Shown here: one piece after another, positions 1-6,271 of the stretch
Layout of the letters: every line of letters starts with the position of its first letter
Numbering within the stretch: the stretch's first letter is position 1
Assembly (NCBI GenBank): GCA_022837205.1
Contig: JALHEL010000042.1
Coordinates: 1-11,719 of the forward strand
Reading direction: 5' to 3'
DNA from: Leptolinea sp.
GTDB taxonomy: Bacteria > Chloroflexota > Anaerolineae > Anaerolineales > Anaerolineaceae
DNA length: 11,719 nt
Position numbers and translations under genes: made by a program
The notes under the pieces: model-generated
Told to the model about the DNA's origin: nothing
The model's database searches: none
What the model saw: only the letters and a program-made list of their open reading frames with translations

Positions 1-779
1 GCTTCTTTAATCGGCATGACCCGGAAACCATCCATTACCGCTTCCAAAGCTTTCAAAGAATCCACTTCAGTCACTATGACATCCGCACCCATACCGCGTG
101 CCTTCTGTGCAAGTCCCCTGCCACACCAACCATAACCGCACACCACAAAAACTTTCCCGGCTATCAAAATATTCGTCGCACGAATAATGCCGTCCAGAGT
201 CGATTGCCCGGTTCCATACCGGTTATCAAAGAAATGTTTTGTCATAGCATCATTGACAGCAATAACCGGAAACATCAACGCTTTATCGGCAGCCATAGCT
301 CGCAGCCGGATAACGCCGGTTGTTGTTTCTTCCGTACCGCCGTAAATATTCGGTATCAAATCACGATGACTTTTATGAATCGTGCTGACCAAATCAGCCC
401 CGTCATCCATTGTGATTTGCGGTTTATGAGCCAAAGCAGCTTCGATATGTTTATAGTAGGTGGCATTATCCTCACCTTTGATCGCATGAACCGGAATTTC
501 GTCATGGATGACCAAAGCGGCAGCCACATCATCTTGTGTGGATAACGGATTTGATGCGACCAGCACCACATCCGCTCCTCCGGCTTGCAAAGTCTTCATC
601 AAATTTGCGGTTTCCGCCGTAACATGCAGACAAGCTGACATCCGAATTCCCTTGAGCGGTTTCTCCTTTTGGAATCGTTCCTTAATCAAACGAAGGACCG
701 GCATTTCTCTCTCTGCCCATTCAATCCGGCGGCGTCCGCCTTCCGCCAACGAATCATTTTTGATATCAAAATCAGTCAT
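1..779 (-). CDS. ahcY: S-adenosylhomocysteinase, C-terminal part beyond window edge
   Basis: Adenosylhomocysteinase reversibly cleaves S-adenosyl-L-homocysteine to homocysteine and adenosine in the cytoplasm, using bound NAD, and so relieves product inhibition of methyltransferases. The frame is open from the ATG at 777-779 to the left edge: 259 complete codons of a family usually 400-430 residues long. Visible landmarks are an N-terminal MSACLHVTAETA segment (residues 47-58), MDDGADL (124-130), GGTEETTTG (147-155), NDAMTKHFFDNRYGTGQS (176-193, with the catalytic Lys181 and Asp185) and the Rossmann NAD motif GYGWCGRG (215-222). The start is supported by AAGGAG at 785-790, seven bases upstream. 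The gene lies downstream of metNIQ on the same strand, separated by a terminator, and appears to have its own promoter. Its short leader leaves no room for an SAH riboswitch. No frameshift or missing catalytic residue is seen in the present part. Confidence 0.96.
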   Translation of the reverse strand, partial: MTDFDIKNDSLAEGGRRRIEWAEREMPVLRLIKERFQKEKPLKGIRMSACLHVTAETANLMKTLQAGGADVVLVASNPLSTQDDVAAALVIHDEIPVHAIKGEDNATYYKHIEAALAHKPQITMDDGADLVSTIHKSHRDLIPNIYGGTEETTTGVIRLRAMAADKALMFPVIAVNDAMTKHFFDNRYGTGQSTLDGIIRATNILIAGKVFVVCGYGWCGRGLAQKARGMGADVIVTEVDSLKALEAVMDGFRVMPIKE

Positions 780-803
780 GAAAGCTCCTTAATTGTTTTA
801 TTG

Positions 804-833
804 ACAATAGATTTTACTATGATTTACGTTCAA
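804..833 (-). promoter_or_regulatory. Candidate ahcY promoter
   Basis: Read on the minus strand, TTGAAC (828-833) is followed after 18 bases by TATTGT (804-809), giving a predicted 5' UTR of roughly 20 bases before the ahcY start. The match is moderate (five of six and four of six consensus bases). It is supported by its position between the metQ terminator and the ahcY ribosome binding site. Confidence 0.4.
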
Positions 834-885
834 GTTTCCGTAAAAGGCTCAATCGGATTATTGAAATCGGTTTTTTGCTTTAAAC

Positions 886-918
886 AAAACGGCCGGTCTT
901 TCCAAACCGGTCGTTTTA
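886..918 (-). terminator. Intrinsic terminator after metQ
   Basis: On the minus strand, AAAACGACCGGTTT pairs with AGACCGGCCGTTTT around a short GGAA loop. There is one A-C mismatch and one G-U pair in an otherwise GC-rich stem, and the right arm runs into TTTTGTTT. It begins about 24 bases after the metQ stop, so it most likely ends the metNIQ transcript and separates it from ahcY. Confidence 0.7.
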
Positions 919-941
919 TTGGTTCAAATTCTTGCGATAAA

Positions 942-1946
942 TCAGAATACGGGAGCGACGGAACCTTTATATTTCTCCTCAATGAATTTCTTCACGGCAT
1001 CTGAAGTGATCGCTTCTTTTAACAATACAAATTGCGGGAGATCCTCTTCGCCTTCGCGAACCGCAACCAAATTGGCATATTTTTTAGCCGCTTCGGAATC
1101 GGAAGATTCTTGAGCAAGGATATCCGCTTGGGTTAAGCCGGAACTTAATGCATAGTTGCCGTTTACAACCGCAATATCGACATCTTGAATGGACAAGGCC
1201 ACCTGCGCGGCTTCCAATTCGACGATTTCAAACTTCTTGGGATTGTCGACAATATCTTTCGCCGTGGCTTCCAAACCTTTCCCTTCCGCAATTTTGAGCA
1301 GACCGTTTGCTTCCAGTAGGAGCAAAGCCCGCGCTTCATTGGTGGGATCATTCGGAACGGCGATTTTCGCGCCTTCTTTTAAGGCATCCAAACTGGCGGT
1401 CTTCCCTTTATAAATGCCCATCGGTTCAAAATGTACGTAAACTAACGGAACAAGAGTGGTCCAATCCGCATTCTCTTTCTTCTGATTTTTATTGAAATCA
1501 TCCAGATAAGGGAAATGCTGGAAGAAATTAGCATCCAGACTGCCGTCCTCAAGAGCAATATTCGGTTGAATATAGTCCGTAAATTCAACCACTTCCAGAT
1601 TGATCCCTTTTTCGGCTAACGGCTCTTTGATTTGAGCTAATATTTCCGCATGCGGAACCGGTGACGCACCGATTTTAAGGGTGATCGGATTTTCTTTGGA
1701 AAAAGTAACCGCTGTTTCCTTAACCGTTTCTTCGGTTGTCACAGCTGAACCGGTTGCTGCGGTTTCTTCTGTCGTTACTGCTTCGGAAGCAGTATCTTTT
1801 GCGGTTTCAACTTTGGAAACGGTCGCGACACTTTCAACCGTGGATTTCACGGTTGCCGTCGCTTTTTCCGTATTCGTTGAGCAACCCGACAGAACCATTG
1901 CTGTTAACAGCAATACACTACAAATAAGAATGCTAATACGTTTCAT
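942..1946 (-). CDS. metQ: Methionine ABC transporter substrate-binding lipoprotein MetQ (NlpA family)
   Basis: MetQ captures methionine outside the cytoplasmic membrane and delivers it to MetNI. The 334-residue protein opens with a lipoprotein signal (KR start, hydrophobic stretch, lipobox LSGC with Cys22), so it should be membrane-anchored. Residues 23-86 are a low-complexity Thr/Glu/Val/Ala linker with the element AVTTEET repeated at 56-62 and 68-74. The NlpA/MetQ fold begins near residue 87 (PITLKIGASPVPHAEIL) and continues with LDANFFQHFPYL (137-148), PNDPTNEARALLLLE (198-212) and DIAVVNGNYA (257-266), all typical of this family. The linker makes the protein about 60 residues longer than the usual 270 or so. 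The start is backed by AGAAGGAG upstream of the ATG at 1944-1946. It is the last gene of the metNIQ operon, about 85 bases after metI. Methionine specificity is inferred from family and operon. Confidence 0.94.
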   Translation of the reverse strand: MKRISILICSVLLLTAMVLSGCSTNTEKATATVKSTVESVATVSKVETAKDTASEAVTTEETAATGSAVTTEETVKETAVTFSKENPITLKIGASPVPHAEILAQIKEPLAEKGINLEVVEFTDYIQPNIALEDGSLDANFFQHFPYLDDFNKNQKKENADWTTLVPLVYVHFEPMGIYKGKTASLDALKEGAKIAVPNDPTNEARALLLLEANGLLKIAEGKGLEATAKDIVDNPKKFEIVELEAAQVALSIQDVDIAVVNGNYALSSGLTQADILAQESSDSEAAKKYANLVAVREGEEDLPQFVLLKEAITSDAVKKFIEEKYKGSVAPVF

Positions 1947-2031
1947 GATATTGCTCCTTCTAAAACAAATTCACTTATTTGAATAAGAAAGATCGAACGG
2001 AAATCCGCTCTCTCTTTTTTCGTACAACAGA

Positions 2032-2631
2032 TCAACGGACATCCCGTTTATCAATCCGATTCGCGACAAAGTTACCCAGCAATTGAATGATTTCCACGAT
2101 GATAATCAACAAGACTATTGTGACAATCATGATATCAGACTGCCGGCGGTGATATCCGTATCGGATCGCCAAATCTCCCAGCCCGCCCCCGCCGATGGCA
2201 CCGGCCATGGCATAGGATCCGATCAAATTGATAATGGTGATGGGAATGCCGCGAACCACCGAAGGCAATCCTTCCGGCAAAAGCACTTTAAAGATAATTT
2301 GCGAGGAAGTGGCGCCCATAGCTTGAGCCATTTCAATCAAGCCTGAATCCACTTCGACCAAGGATTGTTCGATCATGCGCGCGACAAAAGGTGTCGCCGC
2401 TATCGTGAGCGGAACAATTGTCGCAACCGGTCCGATTGTCGTTCCGACGATCCAACGGGTAAGCGGCATCAGAGCGACCATCAGGATAATAAAAGGAATG
2501 GATCTGCCGATATTAATGATCCAGCTGAGTACTTCATTGACTCCCTTATGGGGAGCGATCGATTTAGGCGCCGTAATCACGACCAAGATTCCCAGCGGGG
2601 TGCCCAACAAATAAGCCATAAAAAATGACAT
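2032..2631 (-). CDS. metI: Methionine ABC transporter permease MetI, short N-terminus
   Basis: MetI is the membrane channel subunit, forming a dimer that couples to MetN. From the ATG at 2629-2631 it is 199 residues: a first membrane segment at the very start (residues 2-20), the conserved NIGRSIPFIILMVALMP-type region (40-56), VPLTIAATPFVARMIE (73-88), and the cytoplasmic EAA coupling loop EMAQAMGATSSQIIFKVLLP (100-119). IGGGGLGDLAIRYGY (147-161) and a last membrane helix (167-186) follow. I chose this ATG because GGAGTGAGG lies just upstream. A TTG at 2650-2652 would add seven residues but has no ribosome binding site, and an in-frame stop lies just before it. Typical MetI proteins (about 217 residues) have some 15-20 more residues before this point. 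The start is four bases after the metN stop, so translation is probably coupled. Confidence 0.93.
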   Translation of the reverse strand: MSFFMAYLLGTPLGILVVITAPKSIAPHKGVNEVLSWIINIGRSIPFIILMVALMPLTRWIVGTTIGPVATIVPLTIAATPFVARMIEQSLVEVDSGLIEMAQAMGATSSQIIFKVLLPEGLPSVVRGIPITIINLIGSYAMAGAIGGGGLGDLAIRYGYHRRQSDIMIVTIVLLIIIVEIIQLLGNFVANRIDKRDVR

Positions 2632-2635
2632 AGCG

Positions 2636-3436
2636 TTATTCCTCACTCCCAATCTTGCCGCGCATCAACTGCCGGGTAATTTCCATGCTCGGGTTCAACA
2701 AAACCTGTCCGACTTCTCCTTGATCCACAATTCGAGTATTATCAATAACCGCTACTTTGCTGCATAATTTCTTAACTAACTCAATTTCATGTGTGATAAT
2801 GACGATCGTCACCTTATACTGTTGATTAATATCCCACAATAGGTCCAAGATCTGTGTGGTGGTCAGCGAATCCAATGCGGAAGTCGGCTCATCGCACAAA
2901 AGTATTTTCGGGGTATTCGCCATCGCTCTCGCTATTGAAACCCGCTGCCGCTGCCCTCCGGATAGCTGAGACGGATAATTGTGAGCTTTATCCAGAATAT
3001 TCACCAAATCCATCAGTTCCTTTACGCGGTCTTGAATCTTCGATCGCGGATAGCCGGCTATTTCCAGCGGAAAAGCAATATTTTCTTCCACAGTCCGTTG
3101 CATCAGAAGATTCGGAGATTGAAAAATCATCCCGATTTCACGCCGTAGTTTGCGTAAATCAGTATCATTGAGTCGAACAAATTTTTGATCCTCCGCTTTC
3201 GGGTCGCTGACGTCTTTTAACCTTCTGAAAATACATTTCCCTTCAATCAGAATCTCTCCCCATGTCGGTTCTTCCAGCAAATTGATACAGCGGATAAGCG
3301 TGCTCTTGCCCGCTCCGCTCATGCCGATAATACCGTAAATATCTTCCTGTTCTACATGCAGAGAGACATCTTCCAGTGCCTGAAAAGGACCATCCTTCAT
3401 TTCAAATTGTTTACTCAAGTGGCGGATCTCAATCAT
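2636..3436 (-). CDS. metN: Methionine ABC transporter ATP-binding protein MetN, lacking the C-terminal regulatory domain
   Basis: MetN is the cytoplasmic ATPase that powers methionine import. The 266 residues contain Walker A GMSGAGKST (38-46), Q-loop Gln106 in IGMIFQSPNLL, signature LSGGQRQR (158-165), Walker B ILLCDEP (178-184), D-loop SALD and H-loop His216. Two points differ from well-studied MetN (about 340 residues). The chain ends right after the nucleotide-binding domain, so the C-terminal NIL/ACT-like domain that binds methionine and inhibits transport in E. coli is absent. There is also an extra charged stretch of about 17-25 residues around 68-92, between the strand GEILIEGK and LRKLRREIGMIFQ. 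The ATG at 3434-3436 is the first start after the leader terminator; a weak AAGG lies about 12 bases upstream. It is the first gene of metNIQ. MetN is assigned from motifs plus the adjacent MetI and MetQ. Confidence 0.92.
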   Translation of the reverse strand: MIEIRHLSKQFEMKDGPFQALEDVSLHVEQEDIYGIIGMSGAGKSTLIRCINLLEEPTWGEILIEGKCIFRRLKDVSDPKAEDQKFVRLNDTDLRKLRREIGMIFQSPNLLMQRTVEENIAFPLEIAGYPRSKIQDRVKELMDLVNILDKAHNYPSQLSGGQRQRVSIARAMANTPKILLCDEPTSALDSLTTTQILDLLWDINQQYKVTIVIITHEIELVKKLCSKVAVIDNTRIVDQGEVGQVLLNPSMEITRQLMRGKIGSEE

Positions 3437-3465
3437 GCTTATGAAACCTTATTTACTTATTTTTC

Positions 3466-3498
3466 AAAAAAAAGGCTCTTTTACGATGAAAAGAGCCT
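3466..3498 (-). terminator. Leader terminator upstream of metN (attenuator)
   Basis: On the minus strand, AGGCTCTTTT (3498-3489) and AAAAGAGCCT (3482-3473) form a perfect 10-bp stem around a six-base loop, followed directly by a run of U residues (A run at 3466-3473 on the plus strand). It ends about 30 bases before the metN start and lies inside the transcript made from the promoter at 3625-3653. It is therefore an attenuator of metNIQ and not the end of an upstream gene. Confidence 0.9.
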
Positions 3499-3618
3499 CA
3501 CGAATCAGACATAATTATGAAGATAAAGAAAAGACTATCTTTGATACGTTAAGCTCAACCGCCCCGTATGGCGGCCGGCCATCAACATTCCGTACCCGAA
3601 ATAGATCATTTTTATCAT
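3499..3618 (-). ncRNA. Candidate cis-regulatory leader RNA (riboswitch-like) of metNIQ, class not recognised
   Basis: The leader between the predicted transcription start (near 3618) and the attenuator can fold into a nested structure on the minus strand. CUAUUU (3604-3599) pairs with AGAUAG (3540-3535). GGUACG (3596-3591) pairs with CGUAUC (3548-3543). CGGCCGCC (3577-3570) pairs with GGCGGUUG (3563-3556) around AUACGG. The segment GAGCUUAAC (3556-3548) is complementary at eight of nine positions, with one G-U pair, to GUGAGGCUC (3501-3493), which includes the left arm of the terminator, so an antiterminator is possible. Neighbouring genes suggest a methionine-related signal. I do not see the S-box core (GGUGGAGGGA, GCAACC) or the T-box AGGGUGGNACCGCG. 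The folds were worked out by hand and the class is unknown. Confidence 0.6.
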
Positions 3619-3624
3619 AAGGCT

Positions 3625-3653
3625 AGTTTAGTAGAAATCGAATTACCGGTCAA
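3625..3653 (-). promoter_or_regulatory. metNIQ promoter
   Basis: On the minus strand, TTGACC (3648-3653) and TAAACT (3625-3630) are separated by exactly 17 bases, a good sigma70-type match. Transcription would start near 3618, about 180 bases before metN, placing the structured leader and the terminator within the mRNA. Confidence 0.75.
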
Positions 3654-3816
3654 GGGATTCCTTCATTTTTATGACATTTAATAATCGTCTACGGTCAAAG
3701 AATGATCTCTTTAATAATGTGTTTAATTATCAGATGATCAAATATCCTATCACCCAAAATCCTCTCAAGATTCAAAAATTCAGAGAACAGTCTGCTTTAA
3801 TTTTGATAAAATTATA
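3654..3816. other. AT-rich divergent intergenic region, no gene seen
   Basis: This stretch lies between the back-to-back metNIQ and cupin promoters. It is AT-rich, has no convincing reading frame with a ribosome binding site, and shows no clear operator-sized inverted repeat. It may hold binding sites for regulators of either promoter, but none can be named from the sequence. Confidence 0.6.
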
Positions 3817-3854
3817 TTGACATTTTTTACACGGAAACAAAAATATTTTATAGA
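3817..3854 (+). promoter_or_regulatory. Cupin gene promoter
   Basis: TTTACA (3826-3831), then 17 bases, then TATAGA (3849-3854) gives a sigma70-type promoter about 50 bases before the cupin start. A perfect TTGACA lies just upstream at 3817-3822, but no good -10 hexamer follows it at 16-18 bases, so the first pairing is preferred. Confidence 0.6.
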
Positions 3855-3900
3855 ATATGAATTCCATCTCAAACAAATTTAAAAAGGGGTGTCAAGGCAT

Positions 3901-4248
3901 ATGGACAAGATCAATGAAAACGAAAGAGAGTACCGATTCGGTGATTGGGGACCGAAATATATCATCAAAGGACCGCGGATGAACATGGGAATTATTCGTT
4001 TAAAACCCGGACAAAAGTTGACTCCGCATTTTCATAAAGTGATGGAGGAAAATTTTTATGTCGAAAAAGGAAATGTTCAATTAAATGTTGACGGGACCGT
4101 TTATAACTTAATACCGGGGGATGTCGTTCGTTGTGAGCCGAATGAAGTTCACGCACTCGCTAATGTAAGTTCCGAAGAAGCCCGTGTAATCTTTATGTTA
4201 GCGCCTTACATGGAATCGGATAAATTTGAGGTTGAAGAGACAAAATAA
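3901..4248 (+). CDS. Small single-domain cupin protein, function unknown
   Basis: This 115-residue protein is one conserved beta-barrel (cupin 2 type). Motif 1 is PGQKLTPHFHKVMEENFYVEKG (in two parts: residues 36-45 and 46-57), with metal ligands His43, His45 and Glu49 or Glu50. Motif 2 is PGDVVRCEPNEVHALAN (72-88), with the fourth ligand His84. All four positions are present, so a bound divalent metal is likely. Small cupins include isomerases, dioxygenases, sugar-binding proteins and regulators, and the sequence does not choose among them. I take the ATG at 3901 because AAAGGGG (3883-3889) is well placed for it. The in-frame GTG at 3889 would overlap that ribosome binding site. It has its own promoter and stands about 330 bases before the GDPD gene, so it is probably monocistronic or only loosely linked to the transporter. 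Confidence 0.88.
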   Translation: MDKINENEREYRFGDWGPKYIIKGPRMNMGIIRLKPGQKLTPHFHKVMEENFYVEKGNVQLNVDGTVYNLIPGDVVRCEPNEVHALANVSSEEARVIFMLAPYMESDKFEVEETK

Positions 4249-4581
4249 GCTGCCGTAAGATTGTCCGAATCAGCATTTTTGCAGAAATGAAATGAAACAA
4301 TGATAAAGGGAGAAACTATAGGGGATAACCTTTCTAAAAAGGTAATTTTCAGGCAAAACATCTATTGTCTTTTACCCGCTTTTTACGACAATTTTACAGA
4401 TTAAATCCTTTCTTTCGGTTGTCCCATGTTATGATTGTTTTTGTTTCAAGAATCATATTTCCGCTCCGATCAGCGGGAACAAATCGTTTTTAGAGAATTT
4501 TCAAACAGCTTATTGAAGATGTATTTTTTGCCATAGAAAGGTGAGTTTTCATTTTTTATCGGAAAAAATTCGCACGAGAAT
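4249..4581 (+). other. Intergenic region between cupin and GDPD genes
   Basis: No gene is seen in this AT-rich 333-base stretch. It contains a weak stem ACCTTT/AAAGGT at 4328-4343 followed by AATTTT, possibly a poor terminator for the cupin gene. It also holds the candidate GDPD-operon promoter and inverted repeat at 4427-4457, and a hairpin at 4459-4478 (TTCCGCT/AGCGGGA, loop CCGATC) with five T residues at 4487-4491, too distant for a classical terminator. An AAAGGTGAG at 4537-4545 resembles a ribosome binding site but no start codon follows it at a useful distance. Confidence 0.5.
4427..4457 (+). promoter_or_regulatory. Candidate extended -10 promoter with overlapping inverted repeat
   Basis: TATGAT (4430-4435) is preceded by TG with one intervening base (4427-4429), an extended -10 arrangement; there is no good -35. 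The -10 lies in the left arm of an inverted repeat, TATGATT (4430-4436) and AATCATA (4451-4457), spaced by 14 bases. This could be a repressor site or the base of an RNA hairpin. It is the best promoter candidate I see for the downstream transporter operon. Confidence 0.4.
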
Positions 4582-5418
4582 ATGCTAAACGGAAATAATT
4601 TGATTCACACAACGATCACTGCCCACAGCGGTTGTGATGATACACTGATGAATTCGCTGGAATCCGTTTTATCGGGGATAAATAACCGAGCGGATATTAT
4701 CGAAGTAGATGTCCGAGCCGATAAAAACGGCAGATTAATTCTCTCTCATAATCTTGATCAAGAGAGAATATATGCCGGACATGCGGAATTAATCCAAGTT
4801 TTGGAGATTTTCCGAACAAATAAAAATATTTGCTTGAATTGCGATATTAAAGAGACAGAGATTATTCCTTCGGTACTTGAATCAGCCGAACAATATCAGC
4901 TTTCCAAAGACAGAATTTATCTTTCCGGCAGTGTTACGCCGGAATTATTGCGCCAACGGCCGGAAATAATCGAAAAATGCGACATCCAATGGAATATCGA
5001 AGAAGCGATGATTCCGTTGGTTGAAAAGAAACTGATTGCAGATGGGAAAGAGTATTTAAGAGAGACGCTGCATACCAATCCATGGGAAGTCTTACGTGAC
5101 GAAGTGCCCGATCCCGATAGATACCTTCCTGATTTGATCAAAATGGCGAAAGATTTTTCTCTTACTACTTTCAATATGCCACTCGAGTATGCCACGGATG
5201 ACCGCATTCGATTCTTCCATAATAACGGGTTAAAAGTCTCGGTTTGGACAGTGAATGACGGTGAAGAAATCTACAGGCTGCTACGATTAAGAGTACGAAA
5301 TATCACCACAAAAAAGGTAAAAATGGCAATAAAGATCAAAATGGATTTTCTCGGTTTTATCGAACAAGAAGGCAGACAGAAAGGAGATAATCGGAAAAAT
5401 GAGTTTCCTGAACCCTAA
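4582..5418 (+). CDS. Glycerophosphodiester phosphodiesterase family protein, cytoplasmic
   Basis: GDPD enzymes hydrolyse glycerophosphodiesters to glycerol 3-phosphate and an alcohol in a TIM barrel, usually with a divalent metal. The 278 residues show AHSGCDDTLMNSLES (14-28; the usual Arg of AHRG is Ser), metal-ligand motif IEVDVRADKNG (40-50), LSHN (53-56), LNCDIKE (84-90) and the C-terminal barrel strand SVWTVND near 220. The usual ITTD ends as ITTK. These variations fit a divergent GDPD subgroup and leave the Glu/Asp/His core in place. There is no signal peptide or membrane helix, so it should act inside the cell. The ATG at 4582 is the only in-frame start before the catalytic His but has a poor ribosome binding site. 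The 3' end overlaps the next permease by 20 bases, indicating one operon. The substrate is not shown. Confidence 0.85.
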   Translation: MLNGNNLIHTTITAHSGCDDTLMNSLESVLSGINNRADIIEVDVRADKNGRLILSHNLDQERIYAGHAELIQVLEIFRTNKNICLNCDIKETEIIPSVLESAEQYQLSKDRIYLSGSVTPELLRQRPEIIEKCDIQWNIEEAMIPLVEKKLIADGKEYLRETLHTNPWEVLRDEVPDPDRYLPDLIKMAKDFSLTTFNMPLEYATDDRIRFFHNNGLKVSVWTVNDGEEIYRLLRLRVRNITTKKVKMAIKIKMDFLGFIEQEGRQKGDNRKNEFPEP

Positions 5419-6238
5419 ACGTTGGTATCACAGTCTCGGTAAAAGACGTTTTTATGAAGCACTTCTTCTGATTGTTTTTATCCTGTTTTTTTATGGACCG
5501 TTGCTCTACACTTTTATGCTGGCGTTCGCAAATAAATACGAGTACCCTTCGATTATCCCCTCTCAATTCGGCTTTCAATGGTGGAATTATGTACTGAATC
5601 AGCCGACGTTAGTGAAATCAATTGGTCTTTCGTTTGAGTTTGCGTTTGCGACAACGTTTATTTCAATGATCATCTGCCTTCCCGCAGCTTACGTTCTTGC
5701 GAGATATAACTTCCCCGGAAGGAAAATGGTGATGTTTTCTTTCCTGTTGGGAAATGCATTCCCGAAAATCGGTATCTACACTTCCATGGCGATCGTGTTT
5801 TACAAGATGAATCTGATGGGGACGTTTACAGGTGTTCTGCTGATCCATCTGATCGAATGCATGATGATGATGATTTGGCTTCCGACCAGCGCATTCCGCA
5901 ATGTTCCCGCCAACCAAGAGGAGGCAGCCAGGGATGCCGGTGCCGGTCCGCTGCGTACTTTTTGGTACGTAACGTTGCCGACTGCCTGGCCCGGGATCGC
6001 CGTCGCCGCCATGTTTGCTTTTATCGCCTCTTTAGGCGAAAGCACCGGCACTCTCTTGGTGGGTTTGCCGTATTACCGCACGATGACCGTAGAAATGTAT
6101 GGCGTTATTCTTGATTACCCATCTACCGCCGGCGCTGTTTTCTCTTTGATCCTTATCGCCCCCAACCTCGCATTGTTATTATTGATGCGCAGATACCTTG
6201 GCGCGGATACGCTCGCCCGCGGATACAAAATGGGTTAA
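5399..6238 (+). CDS. ABC transporter permease, iron/thiamine/phosphonate/polyamine type (second permease class)
   Basis: This is a 279-residue inner-membrane permease of the binding-protein-dependent transport family. About six hydrophobic segments can be picked out (near 20-42, 75-100, 110-135, 141-163, 197-222 and 243-264). The cytoplasmic coupling loop is EEAARDAGAGPLRTFWYVTLP (174-184 and 185-194), the EAA motif that docks on the ATPase. Its arrangement resembles PotC, PhnV and YnjC-like subunits. The ATG at 5399 has AAGGAG at 5381-5386 with a rather long gap of 12 bases, and it overlaps the GDPD gene, so coupling is likely. It should pair with the second permease encoded at 8611-9465 to form a heterodimeric channel. 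The sequence alone does not give the ligand. Confidence 0.9.
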   Translation: MSFLNPKRWYHSLGKRRFYEALLLIVFILFFYGPLLYTFMLAFANKYEYPSIIPSQFGFQWWNYVLNQPTLVKSIGLSFEFAFATTFISMIICLPAAYVLARYNFPGRKMVMFSFLLGNAFPKIGIYTSMAIVFYKMNLMGTFTGVLLIHLIECMMMMIWLPTSAFRNVPANQEEAARDAGAGPLRTFWYVTLPTAWPGIAVAAMFAFIASLGESTGTLLVGLPYYRTMTVEMYGVILDYPSTAGAVFSLILIAPNLALLLLMRRYLGADTLARGYKMG

Positions 6239-6271
6239 TTCATCAAAAAACCGGGAAGGAAACTTTACATT

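Noticed and set aside
1681..1986. Plus-strand frame of 101 codons rich in Val, Ser and Thr opposite metQ
   Set aside because: Its repetitive composition is the reverse reading of the low-complexity MetQ linker.
3499..3618. S-box (SAM-I) riboswitch or T-box for the metNIQ leader
   Set aside because: The conserved S-box core and the T-box AGGGUGGNACCGCG are not present, and the leader is short for a T-box. Context alone is not enough to name the class.
3435..3620. Plus-strand frame of 61 codons across the metNIQ leader
   Set aside because: It runs over the terminator hairpin and structured leader of the opposite strand, has no ribosome binding site and resembles nothing I know.
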